In this document: piece by piece, positions 51,581-59,105 of the stretch
Position numbering within the stretch: the stretch's first letter is position 1
Layout: every line of letters starts with the position of its first letter
DNA from: Rhodobiaceae bacterium UBA4490
Lineage (GTDB): Bacteria; Pseudomonadota; Alphaproteobacteria; Parvibaculales; Parvibaculaceae
Direction: 5' to 3'
DNA: 64,000 nucleotides
Assembly: GCA_002389665.1 (NCBI GenBank)
Contig: DGNO01000004.1
Coordinates: forward strand, 381,620-445,619
The notes under the pieces: model-generated
The model's input: the letters and a program-made list of their open reading frames with translations, nothing else
The model's database searches: none
Told to the model about the DNA's origin: nothing
Position numbers and translations under genes: made by a program

Positions 51581-52300
51581 ATGCATATTTCCGAACTCAA
51601 CACGAAGGATTTTGTCACCAACTGCCGGGCGATTGAAAGCCCGGAGGAACTTGCCGAATGCGCGCTCCTGGAGGCGCGGAAGCTCGGCTTCCAATACATT
51701 TCGGCAAGCGGCGGGGCGCTGCGCTACCCCAAGCCCGAGCAGGTTCTTTATCCAGGCTTCCCGCCGGAATGGACCAGCCATTACCTGCAGAACGCCCTTT
51801 ATGAACACGACCCGGTGCTGAAACGCGTCACAGAGACCGAGCTGCCTTTTGAATGGTCCGATCTCGAAATGCCGGAACCTGAAGCCGCCGCGATCTTCGC
51901 GCAGGCGCAGGACCTTGGTTTGAAGAAGGGGTACGTCGTGCCCCTCCAGGGGCTCAACAGCTATACCGGTTATGTCTCTTTCGGCGGAGCCGACGCCGAG
52001 CTGACACCGCAGGGGCGCCTCGATCTCCAGCTTATCGGCATCTATTTCCATCACCGCCTGCGCGAGATGCGCGACGCCTCGGACGAGGCGAGTTATTGGG
52101 GCAATGATCTGACCGGGCGCGAGCGGGAATGCCTCAACTGGATCGCGGCCGGAAAGAGCAACTGGGAAGTTGGCGAGATACTCAGCATCAGCGAGAACAC
52201 CGTGAAGACTCATGCCGACAAGATCATGAGCAAGTTCGGCGTCACCACGCGTGTGCAAGCTGTGGTTGAGGGTATCCGGCGCGGTCTCATCGGGCTCTAG
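51581..52300 (+). CDS. LuxR-type quorum-sensing regulator
   Basis: A 239-residue regulator. The autoinducer-binding domain (about 10-160) keeps the hallmark aromatic/acidic residues in GFPPEWTSHYLQNALYEHDPVL (Trp, Tyr, Asp). The C-terminal HTH is LTGRERECLNWIAAGKSNWEVGEILSISENTVKTHADKIMSKFGV. It binds an acyl-homoserine lactone and activates or represses the luxI gene 97 bases downstream, whose promoter holds an 18-base palindrome. Several starts exist (51506 GTG, 51569 ATG, 51581 ATG); I prefer 51581 because the conserved domain starts just after it. Confidence 0.9.
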   Translation: MHISELNTKDFVTNCRAIESPEELAECALLEARKLGFQYISASGGALRYPKPEQVLYPGFPPEWTSHYLQNALYEHDPVLKRVTETELPFEWSDLEMPEPEAAAIFAQAQDLGLKKGYVVPLQGLNSYTGYVSFGGADAELTPQGRLDLQLIGIYFHHRLREMRDASDEASYWGNDLTGRERECLNWIAAGKSNWEVGEILSISENTVKTHADKIMSKFGVTTRVQAVVEGIRRGLIGL

Positions 52301-52321
52301 ATAATCTTGCCTTGAGCCGCC

Positions 52322-52339
52322 ATCCCCTGTTCAGGGGAT
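52322..52339. promoter_or_regulatory. lux-box-like palindrome upstream of luxI
   Basis: ATCCCCTGTTCAGGGGAT is an 8-base perfect inverted repeat around two bases, 57 bases upstream of the luxI ATG. Its position suits LuxR-dependent activation at a -10 near 52365-52370 (CCTTAT). Confidence 0.65.
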
Positions 52340-52396
52340 AGCCGGTTTGAACATTCTGGAGCCTCCTTATGCCCAGACAGGCAAGGAGGTTCCATC

Positions 52397-53020
52397 ATGT
52401 TCTATGTCATCGATCCCGATAACCGGCACCTTTACGGCGCGCAGCTGGAAGACATGCACCGCGTGCGCAAATCCGTCTTCATCGATGAGCGCAAGTGGGA
52501 CTTGAAGGCGACGGGCGGGCTTGAAATCGATCAGTACGATCTGCCTCAGACCGAATATGTGCTGGCGCTGAACGAGGAGGACCGGGTGCATGGTGGCATG
52601 CGCTATCTGCCCCTTACCGGCCCGAACATGACGGACGACCTATTTGCCGAGCATCTCTACAAGCCGCTAGCGCCGGAAGGGGCAATCGAGGCGACGCGCG
52701 GCTTTGTCGCCAAGGAAGCACGTCAAAGCAATCTCTGGGGGCTCGGCCTCTGCGCGAAGTTCGAATACCTGCTCTGGAAGGGCGCAGCGCGGCTTATCGA
52801 GACCATCGATATTACGCTCTTGCCGGTCCTTTTGGAGGTGGGCTGGGACATTGAGCTGACCAGCCGGCCGTTCTCCGATGGCAAGGCAACCTATGTCTGC
52901 ATCTCAACGAAGGTGGATGGCAAGGCGCTCGATCTGCCCCGAAGGAAGTTCGGCATCACATCCCCCGTTCTTTACCGCGTATCTGAGCCAGGAGCCGCGT
53001 CCCGGTGCCTGGCAGCTTAA
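52397..53020 (+). CDS. Acyl-homoserine-lactone synthase (LuxI family)
   Basis: A 207-residue synthase that makes an acyl-homoserine lactone from SAM and an acyl donor. The catalytic and structural residues fall at positions nearly identical to LuxI: Arg24, Phe28, Trp34, Glu43, Asp45, Asp48 (EIDQYD) and Arg69 (GGMRYLP), then EATRGFVAKEAR. The GxMRxL block and the E-x-x-R motif are intact, so it should be active. The acyl chain cannot be told. GGAGG precedes ATG. It is followed by a small gene with 18 bases between. Confidence 0.93.
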   Translation: MFYVIDPDNRHLYGAQLEDMHRVRKSVFIDERKWDLKATGGLEIDQYDLPQTEYVLALNEEDRVHGGMRYLPLTGPNMTDDLFAEHLYKPLAPEGAIEATRGFVAKEARQSNLWGLGLCAKFEYLLWKGAARLIETIDITLLPVLLEVGWDIELTSRPFSDGKATYVCISTKVDGKALDLPRRKFGITSPVLYRVSEPGAASRCLAA

Positions 53021-53038
53021 CGGCAGAAGGAGGAGGCC

Positions 53039-53299
53039 ATGGGAAGCACGAAGAAAGGACCTTCACCACCAGAAGACCCGGAGCCGGTTTTTTCGCTGAC
53101 CTTTGACGGCGCGGAAATGCAGGTTCAGATGATCGTCCCCGAAGGCGAGAAACTGGAAAAGCGCACGGTCTATTACGACTGTGCCCCCGATATGGCGGAA
53201 AGGCTGCGTGTTGGCTTGCTCTACTATCTGGCCGACATGGCGTTTAAGCAGCGGCTGATTACGCCCAAAGAGAAACTTATCCCCCCCGACCCTCACTGA
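53039..53299 (+). CDS. Small protein co-transcribed with luxI
   Basis: An 86-residue protein: a Pro-rich N-terminus (STKKGPSPPEDPEPVFSLTF), a short beta-rich centre (AEMQVQMIVPEGEKLEKRTVYYDC) and a helix ending in MAFKQRLITPKEKL. I do not recognise a family. AAGGAGGAGGCC precedes ATG. It shares the luxI transcript and has a terminator 8 bases after its stop, so it is likely part of the quorum-sensing output or its tuning. Confidence 0.65.
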   Translation: MGSTKKGPSPPEDPEPVFSLTFDGAEMQVQMIVPEGEKLEKRTVYYDCAPDMAERLRVGLLYYLADMAFKQRLITPKEKLIPPDPH

Positions 53300-53306
53300 C
53301 TTCATA

Positions 53307-53340
53307 CCCTCCTCTCGCAAGAGGGGAGGGGGCTTTGTTT
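53307..53340 (+). terminator. Terminator of the luxI operon
   Basis: CCCTCCTCTC, loop GCAA, GAGGGGAGGG (53307-53330), then GGCTTTGTTT. A single mismatch in the stem. Confidence 0.65.
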
Positions 53341-53584
53341 GAGCCCGGCGACGTTCACACCGGTGCCGTCGAATTGGATGCCGCGACATGGTCGAAGGGC
53401 GGTCGACAGAGGATCAAATACACCGTTTGTCACACCTCTCTCTGCTTCAATGAGCCGGCGAGATCTGAGCCATTGATATCCGAGTACTGATGATTAATAA
53501 TGCATTATGTAGTTTATCGTGTGTCCTAGTAATTGATTCATAATCTGCACGATATCTCAAAGCTCAACCAAAGGATGCTCAAAA

Positions 53585-53734
53585 ATGGCAGTGAAACACA
53601 CTCCTACCGGAGAAGTGCACCAGGGATCAAAAGGTGGAACCACAGGATGCGGCTTCAATACAAATGCTAACCCCAGTCACTGGGTGAACACATCTGAACG
53701 CATCACGTGCGCAAAGAACGGCTGTAAGAATTGA
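53585..53734 (+). CDS. Very small Cys/Gly-rich protein
   Basis: A 49-residue protein too short for most gene finders: MAVKHTPTGEVHQGSKGGTT, then GCGFNTNANPSHWVNTSERI, then TCAKNGCKN. Three Cys, two of them in a C-x4-C pair at the C-terminus, plus a Gly-Thr-rich centre. An AAGGA site lies 12 bases before ATG. I know no family. It lies 91 bases ahead of the P-loop protein gene, on the same strand, and could be part of the same unit. Confidence 0.5.
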   Translation: MAVKHTPTGEVHQGSKGGTTGCGFNTNANPSHWVNTSERITCAKNGCKN

Positions 53735-53825
53735 ACAGGTTCATAATGTGGCAGGTTAACTAGCCGTTTTCTCAAAGGGTTTTTGGCAGGCTTCATCTCG
53801 CAAGAGCAATTTGAGTTCTGTGAGA

Positions 53826-54416
53826 ATGTTGTTCGCCACAATAGACGTCACGGGGGAGGCAATGCCTAACGGCAGACGAGTTCACATTGAGCGAGCCTTA
53901 TTCATTATTGGCGACCAAAACACAGGAAAGAGTGTTCAACTTCGTAGCATGTTTCGTGATTTGCGTTTAGGTGAGCAAGGGAATATTCCCGTGAGCCCCA
54001 ACCTCACCAATGCATATCCCTTGAGTGTTGAACGCTGGCTATACCTTCGCTTAACGTCGCCGCATGAGAAAAATGAAACGCCGGAAGAATTCCTGGACAA
54101 GTGCGATAGCGAGATGCAGCAAAATGCGCATGGCGCAAAGCGATGGAATTTTTCGGGCGCGATTCAGCCGAACGCAGCTAACAACATGCCTGACGCGGTG
54201 AGAACCATTGAGGAGTTTATCCGGCGCTTCGATCCGGAGCGAGTAAGAGCAGTCGTATTGCACCCAGACAAAGAAGGGAATCTAATACATTCTTATGATC
54301 TGTTGAATCTCCTCACCCGGCTCCGTGCGCTGTCGCGAACGGAAGTCATTATGACGGATGCGCGGTCTCGAACCGACAATGGCCTTATCTACGCTGATTT
54401 TTTCGACTTCACGTAA
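53826..54416 (+). CDS. Small P-loop NTPase-like protein
   Basis: A 196-residue protein with a Walker A motif GDQNTGKS (about residues 29-36) after a beta strand ERALFIIG, and a candidate Walker B strand TEVIMTDARSRT near the end. The centre has an EEFLDKCDSEMQQNAHGAKRWNFSG segment. Start options are TTG 53811, ATG 53826 and ATG 53862 (the last has GGGGGAGG two bases upstream). I do not recognise the family. AT-rich compared with core genes. Its nearness to the modification operon suggests a linked or separate defence role, unproven. Confidence 0.55.
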   Translation: MLFATIDVTGEAMPNGRRVHIERALFIIGDQNTGKSVQLRSMFRDLRLGEQGNIPVSPNLTNAYPLSVERWLYLRLTSPHEKNETPEEFLDKCDSEMQQNAHGAKRWNFSGAIQPNAANNMPDAVRTIEEFIRRFDPERVRAVVLHPDKEGNLIHSYDLLNLLTRLRALSRTEVIMTDARSRTDNGLIYADFFDFT

Positions 54417-54660
54417 CTACTGATCTTATTTCCGTTTTCTTATCTGCAGCTATGATGTGTCAGCTTCGCGCCAAAACTAGTCATTCGTTCTTACGACCGA
54501 GTAATCACTTTGATTGGCTTAGCGAGCATTTGTGGCAGTGGCGTGTATGGAGATAGCGGTTCGAACCCCACACGCGGTCTGTCAGCCTCGGAGGTGGGTT
54601 TCTCTACCGATATTGAGTCAAGCAAATTACTGAGCATTCCGATTGCGTCCGACACTGCAC
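54417..54660. other. Gap ahead of the modification operon
   Basis: No supported gene. GGTTCGAACCCC at about 54557 resembles a tRNA T-arm but nothing around it folds as a tRNA. Confidence 0.4.
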
Positions 54661-54690
54661 TGGCCATAATAGCCATAATAGCTATTATGG
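54643..54690 (+). promoter_or_regulatory. Operator and candidate promoter of the phd-dcm operon
   Basis: CCATAATAGCTATTATGG (54673-54690) is a perfect 18-base palindrome. Its left half is repeated directly at 54664-54672. A weak promoter TTGCGT-N16-CATAAT (54643-54670) overlaps the repeats, and the antitoxin-type gene starts 10 bases later. Confidence 0.65.
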
Positions 54691-54700
54691 ATTGAGCTGC

Positions 54701-54886
54701 ATGAAAACGCTATCCGCTCGTGATGCCAAGAACCGCTTTGGCTATCTGATCGATATCGCGCGCCAAGAGCCGGTCGCCGTGGAAAAGCATGGTAGGCCTG
54801 TCGTCGTGGTGCTCAGTGTCGAAGATTACGAGCGCCTGACAATCGGCATATCCGCCACCCTTACTGAGGATAGGGGGCCGAAATGA
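54701..54886 (+). CDS. Phd/YefM family antitoxin-type repressor
   Basis: A 61-residue protein with the full Phd/YefM N-terminal DNA-binding signature: KTLSARDAKNRFGYLIDIARQEPVAVEKHGRPVVVVLSVEDYERL. The C-terminal toxin-neutralising part is only a dozen residues (TIGISATLTEDRGPK). In the usual toxin-antitoxin pair a Doc, YoeB or PIN toxin follows, but here the next gene, overlapping by ATGA, is a DNA methyltransferase. It probably binds the palindrome just upstream and regulates the operon. Start at ATG 54701 lacks a strong ribosome site. Confidence 0.85.
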   Translation: MKTLSARDAKNRFGYLIDIARQEPVAVEKHGRPVVVVLSVEDYERLTIGISATLTEDRGPK

Positions 54887-56436
54887 CCGAAAAGACTGCC
54901 TATCCGCTGATTGATGTCTTCGCGGGGCCAGGAGGCCTTGGGGAGGGTTTTTCGTCCTTGATGCGCGGAAAAAAGGACGCTTGCTTCAGGAGTGCGATTT
55001 CAATTGAGCAGGACGAGTTCGCTCACCGGACGCTCTTCTTGCGGCACTTCCTGAAAAGCTTCGAGGGTGGTGCGCTTCCTGAGGATTACTATCGGTATCT
55101 CCGAAGCAGCATAACTCTTGATGAGCTGTACGAGCTGCATCCGGACCAGAAGGCGCACGCAGAACGCTCGGCAATCAGAATTTCGCTAGGAGCCGACAAT
55201 CATGAGCGCGTTCGCAAACTGATCACCGATAGACTCAAGAACCAGAAGAAGTGGGCGCTTGTCGGTGGTCCACCTTGTCAGGCCTACTCGCTCGTTGGCA
55301 GGTCCAGAATGATGGGTGACCCGAAATTTGAACAAGATGCGCGACACTTCCTGTATAAAGAGTATCTCCGGATCATCATCGATCATGCCCCTCCCGTTTT
55401 TGTCATGGAGAACGTCAAGGGGCTGCTTTCGGCTCGCGTGAAAGGCGAACTGGTCATCAACCGGATCACAGCCGACCTTGCCTCTCCAAAGGATGCTCTT
55501 GGCATTTCTTCCAACGGCCTTGGGTACAGACTGTATTCGCTTTCGGAAGAAGAGCTTCCGGGTATTGAAGTTGATCCCCGCATGTTTCTGGTGCGCGCCG
55601 AAGAGTACGGCGTTCCGCAGGCACGACACCGGATGTTCATTGTCGGTGTTCGCAAAGATATCAACATCCGTCCCGGAAGACTGAAGCCGCACAAACCTCC
55701 GACGCTGAAACAAACCATTGGTAATCTGCCGAAAATCCGAAGCGGTATCTCAAAGGGCGGGGACTGCTATGAAAGGTGGCGTAAAGAAATCGCCGGGCTT
55801 GATCCCGCTGCCGTTCGCAAGGAACTGAACGGTCACGAGTATGCCGGCGATCTGATGGAGCTGATGCGGATTGGTATGGCTCAGCCACTCATGGGGTTGG
55901 AAAAGTCTTCCTCCAGATATCCGGCACGCCCGCGCCTTTCTCATGATGCGCTGGACAGCATTTATGACCCTGAGCTTCCGGTACTGGACGGCCACGAGTC
56001 CCGTTCACACATGCCATCCGACCTGCGCCGTTACTCATTTGCAGCATCGTTTGCATCTGTTACTGGAAAGAGTCCGAAGCTTGCGGACTTCCCGCAAAGC
56101 CTGCTTCCAGATCATGCAAATGTGGAGGATGGCAGGGCTGGAAAAATGTTCTCTGACCGTTTCCGCGTTCAGCTTCCCGATCAACCTTCTACAACCGTCA
56201 CATCACATATCTCGAAAGACGGTCATTACTTCATCCACTACGATCCGAGACAATGTCGCAGCCTGACGGTGAGAGAGGCGGCCCGCCTTCAGACCTTCCC
56301 GGATAACTATCATTTCGAAGGTCCGCGCACCTCTCAGTATCATCAAGTCGGCAATGCCGTGCCGCCTTACCTTGCACGGCAGATCGCGGCAATCATCGCG
56401 GACGTTCTTGATCAGATGAAAGACGGGGATGCGTGA
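54883..56436 (+). CDS. dcm: DNA (cytosine-5) methyltransferase
   Basis: A 517-residue C5-methyltransferase with all main motifs in order: I DVFAGPGGLGEGF (SAM site), IV GGPPCQAYS with catalytic Cys132, VI FVMENVKGL, VIII QARHRMFIVGVR, IX TVREAARLQTFPDNYHFEG and X YHQVGNAVPPYLARQI. The target-recognition region between VIII and IX is long (about 260-450) and cannot be decoded by eye. It overlaps the Phd gene at its start and the Vsr gene at its end, so it is translated with both. It should mark host DNA; its restriction partner is not obvious. Confidence 0.95.
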   Translation: MTEKTAYPLIDVFAGPGGLGEGFSSLMRGKKDACFRSAISIEQDEFAHRTLFLRHFLKSFEGGALPEDYYRYLRSSITLDELYELHPDQKAHAERSAIRISLGADNHERVRKLITDRLKNQKKWALVGGPPCQAYSLVGRSRMMGDPKFEQDARHFLYKEYLRIIIDHAPPVFVMENVKGLLSARVKGELVINRITADLASPKDALGISSNGLGYRLYSLSEEELPGIEVDPRMFLVRAEEYGVPQARHRMFIVGVRKDINIRPGRLKPHKPPTLKQTIGNLPKIRSGISKGGDCYERWRKEIAGLDPAAVRKELNGHEYAGDLMELMRIGMAQPLMGLEKSSSRYPARPRLSHDALDSIYDPELPVLDGHESRSHMPSDLRRYSFAASFASVTGKSPKLADFPQSLLPDHANVEDGRAGKMFSDRFRVQLPDQPSTTVTSHISKDGHYFIHYDPRQCRSLTVREAARLQTFPDNYHFEGPRTSQYHQVGNAVPPYLARQIAAIIADVLDQMKDGDA

Positions 56437-56852
56437 CGGATCGGATTTCGAAAGAACGCCGCAGCTGGAACATGTCCCGAATACGGGGCAAAGACACAAA
56501 ACCCGAAGTTCTTCTTCGTAGCCTTCTCCACCGAAAAGGTTTTCGCTTCCGGCTGCATGTCTCCGGCCTACCTGGTAAGCCGGACATCGCTCTCCCCAGA
56601 TACCGCACCGTCATCTTCGTACACGGGTGCTTCTGGCATCGCCACGAAGGATGTTCGAATGCGACGATGCCGAAGACCCGCGTAGGGTTCTGGACCGAAA
56701 AATTTCGCAAGACGGTAGAGCGGGATGCTCGCAAGCGGGCCGAGCTGGAAGCACTCGGCTGGCTGGTGCTGACCGTATGGGAATGTGAGCTGAACACAGA
56801 CCCACAGAAAGCCATAAGCCGTATAGTGAATCAGATTCTTGAGGGATCCTAG
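56433..56852 (+). CDS. vsr: Vsr (very short patch repair) endonuclease
   Basis: A 139-residue PD-(D/E)XK-fold nicking enzyme. The catalytic Asp51 falls in PGKPDIALPRYRTVIFVHGCFWHRH, at the same number as in E. coli Vsr, and the zinc-binding region CFWHRHEGC...MPKTRVGFW follows; LGWLVLTVWECEL is conserved too. Vsr corrects T:G mismatches arising when 5-methylcytosine deaminates, so it naturally accompanies C5 methyltransferases. Starts at GTG overlapping the dcm stop. In MutL-like-ATPase R-M clusters Vsr-fold enzymes have been proposed as restriction effectors. Confidence 0.93.
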   Translation: MTDRISKERRSWNMSRIRGKDTKPEVLLRSLLHRKGFRFRLHVSGLPGKPDIALPRYRTVIFVHGCFWHRHEGCSNATMPKTRVGFWTEKFRKTVERDARKRAELEALGWLVLTVWECELNTDPQKAISRIVNQILEGS

Positions 56853-56960
56853 TGCTATACATTTTGTGTATATATCTCATACATATCCATGATATATGTT
56901 TAATGATCGAACGACATGCGTGACATGTGTTGTCATCTGTAACGCGCAAGGAAGGCTGCT
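56853..56960 (+). promoter_or_regulatory. AT-rich leader with possible internal promoter
   Basis: Between vsr and the 76-residue gene, about 105 bases contain AT-rich inverted runs (ATATATCTCATACATATCCA and TGATATATG) and a GACATGCGTGACATGT motif. It may hold an internal promoter and operator for the downstream genes. Confidence 0.35.
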
Positions 56961-57191
56961 ATGCGCGACAAAAGGAAAAAATTCATCGACCTGGCCGAAG
57001 CAAGGGTCAACCGCGCCATAAAGGACATCCGCCTGATCGGGAATCTGGCGAACAAAGCGTCCTATGAGTACGATGACGATGATGCAAAAGAGATTTTCAG
57101 GGCGCTTCAGAAAGAGCTGGATGCGGCCAAAAGCAGATTCACTGGAAACGGGAAGACAGGTGAGGATTCATTCCGGTTGAGCCGAAAATAG
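56961..57191 (+). CDS. Hypothetical helical protein (76 residues)
   Basis: A 76-residue highly charged helical protein (MRDKRKKFIDLAEARVNRAI, then KDIRLIGNLANKASYEY, an acidic DDDDAKEI, and FRALQKELDAAKSRF). The N-terminal FIDLAEARVNRAIKDIRLIGNLANKASYEY pattern recurs in small proteins found next to ATPase or methylase genes in some R-M and mobile-element loci; I know no name. AAGGAAGG precedes ATG. It begins before the large ATPase by 9 bases, so it is in the same transcript. Confidence 0.6.
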   Translation: MRDKRKKFIDLAEARVNRAIKDIRLIGNLANKASYEYDDDDAKEIFRALQKELDAAKSRFTGNGKTGEDSFRLSRK

Positions 57192-57200
57192 GGGGGGGGC

Positions 57201-59105
57201 ATGAGCAAGTTCGGACTGGCATTCCTGCCGAACAACGGTGGTGAAGCCGAGGGACTCAGTGATGCGGGAATTGAAACATTCCGCGAAAATCCTTTTGCAG
57301 CTGTTGCACGCGAGACCGGGCAGAATAGTCGTGACGCACGTGATGACGCGACCAAGCCGGTTGTGCTCAAGTTTGACGTCATCTCCCTTCCTGCCGATGC
57401 ATTCCCGTCAATCGAAGAATACCGAGACGCAGCAGAGCTCTGCCTGAAGAAGTCGGAGGCCGCTGCGCGAGAGAAAGAAACCGGTTTTTTCCGCAACGCG
57501 GTCAGCGCGCTAAATGGCGATGAACTGAAGATCCTTCGGATAGCAGATTTCAACACAAAGGGTGTTCGCGGGCCTTGTGTTGAAGGCAGGCCGTTCCACA
57601 CGCTGGCAAAAACCGATGGAATGAGCGTGAAGGAGGACGTCAGTTCCGGCGGATCTTTCGGCATCGGCAAGAATGCAACCTTTGCGCTCTCCGACATTCA
57701 GACCGTTTTTGTCTCAACGATGTATGAGGCGGAAGGTCAAATGCATTCACTTTGTATGGGGAAAACACAGTTCATTTCTCATGCGGACAGCGCCGGAACC
57801 CAACGACGACGCAAGGGTTACTGGGGTAAGCCCGAAGGATACATGCCCGTTGATACTCAGGAAGACATACCGCAGTGGCTACGCAGAAAGGAGCAAGGTA
57901 CATCTCTTTTCTCAGTTTGTTTGAGGGAGACCCGGACAGACTGGCGCTATGAAATGACTGCTGCAATCCTCATCAACTTCTTCAGCGCAATTGAACGCCG
58001 CGAGATGGAGTTCGAACTGGATAATGGTTCTATCCTGATCAACCGGAACACCATTCAGTCTCTCTTTAGGAGCCCAGAGGTCAATGAAGCCGTCGATCAG
58101 CTGAATGCCCGACATACATTTGATGCCGCGCGCACACTTCATGAATGCCTTATTGACTCGCAGACCATCACTGAGATCATCGAGGTTCCTGAGCTTGGCA
58201 GTGTCAGGATGCACACGCTTCTGCGGGACGGGCTTCGCTACACGGTAGGGATTATTCGAAACGGCATGTATATCACGGACAATCTCACCTACTTCAACGA
58301 ACCCTTTAAACGCTTTCCGCTCCACAAAGAGTTTGCCGTCATCATTGAACCGGAAGGTGTCGCAGAAGGAGAATGGTTCAAGCGTCTCGAAAACCCCCGT
58401 CACGATACGCTGTCAGCGGAACGCATTACAGACCCGGCCCTTCGGGCACAGGGGGAGCGGGCATTTTCTCGGCTTGCAAAGGAGATTCGCAACAGGATCA
58501 GAGAAGTTGCACGTTCTCAACCTGTCGACAGTGTCGATCTTGACGAGATGAACGAGTTCTTCGTGACCGAAGGCTTCCGCACCGAGGACGATGCCGGAAC
58601 TGAAACTGATCCGCGTGCAAAAGTGCCAACCAAGATGAAGCGCAGCACCCCGAAACGCACCCCGCCTGCTGCCCGGCAATTCGGCTCCCCGGATGATCCT
58701 CCCGGCCCGGGGCCAAGCCCCGGTCCGGAGCCGAGTCCGGAACCAGGGCCGGTGCCGGGACCTGGGCCTAGGCCGAGACCGCGAAAGGAGATGCGCCCCA
58801 TTGAGCTGATCGCGGAGCGTGCTCTTATTCCTGACAGGGGCGAACTGAAAAAGCGGCGACTGATCTTCACGTCGCCTGTGAGTTCAGACATCATTATCTC
58901 TACCGAAGCAAGCGGTCTGAATGCGGAGGAGCGCCTCACGATCATCAGCGCCTCCATCGGGAGCGTTAACAAAGATACTCTTGAGATAAATTGCGAAGCC
59001 GGGAAGCGTCAGATTGTCGATATAGAGTTCGACGTTTCATATGGTGGCCCGATTGAGATTTCTGCTTATGAGGTTGCTGAAGATGAAGAGGATGCCACGT
59101 CATGA
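57201..59105 (+). CDS. GHKL (MORC/MutL-like) ATPase with Pro-rich hinge
   Basis: A 634-residue protein. The ATP-binding Bergerat fold at the N-terminus shows an N-box RETGQNSRDARDD (Glu38, Asn42, Asp45), a G1-like loop IADFNTKGVRGP (Asp116, Gly121) and a lid SSGGSFGIGKNATFAL (Gly150-Lys157). A long middle region resembles no domain I know. Residues about 493-529 form a Pro/Gly-rich hinge, then a beta-rich C-terminal domain (about 530-625; RRLIFTSPVSSDIIISTEASG) follows. Such ATPases dimerise when ATP-bound and clamp DNA; MutL/MORC-like members occur next to C5-methylases and Vsr proteins in described R-M neighbourhoods. It overlaps the next gene by 4 bases. Confidence 0.82.
   Translation: MSKFGLAFLPNNGGEAEGLSDAGIETFRENPFAAVARETGQNSRDARDDATKPVVLKFDVISLPADAFPSIEEYRDAAELCLKKSEAAAREKETGFFRNAVSALNGDELKILRIADFNTKGVRGPCVEGRPFHTLAKTDGMSVKEDVSSGGSFGIGKNATFALSDIQTVFVSTMYEAEGQMHSLCMGKTQFISHADSAGTQRRRKGYWGKPEGYMPVDTQEDIPQWLRRKEQGTSLFSVCLRETRTDWRYEMTAAILINFFSAIERREMEFELDNGSILINRNTIQSLFRSPEVNEAVDQLNARHTFDAARTLHECLIDSQTITEIIEVPELGSVRMHTLLRDGLRYTVGIIRNGMYITDNLTYFNEPFKRFPLHKEFAVIIEPEGVAEGEWFKRLENPRHDTLSAERITDPALRAQGERAFSRLAKEIRNRIREVARSQPVDSVDLDEMNEFFVTEGFRTEDDAGTETDPRAKVPTKMKRSTPKRTPPAARQFGSPDDPPGPGPSPGPEPSPEPGPVPGPGPRPRPRKEMRPIELIAERALIPDRGELKKRRLIFTSPVSSDIIISTEASGLNAEERLTIISASIGSVNKDTLEINCEAGKRQIVDIEFDVSYGGPIEISAYEVAEDEEDATS

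Noticed and set aside
54541..54600. tRNA-like T-arm GGTTCGAACCCC
   Set aside because: No acceptor, D or anticodon stem can be drawn around it, and it gives no match to the tRNA-Ala 3' end.
54491..54676. Minus-strand frame with VGFEPLSPYTPL
   Set aside because: The motif simply reflects the GGTTCGAAC sequence in that frame; its start falls inside the operator and no ribosome site is present.
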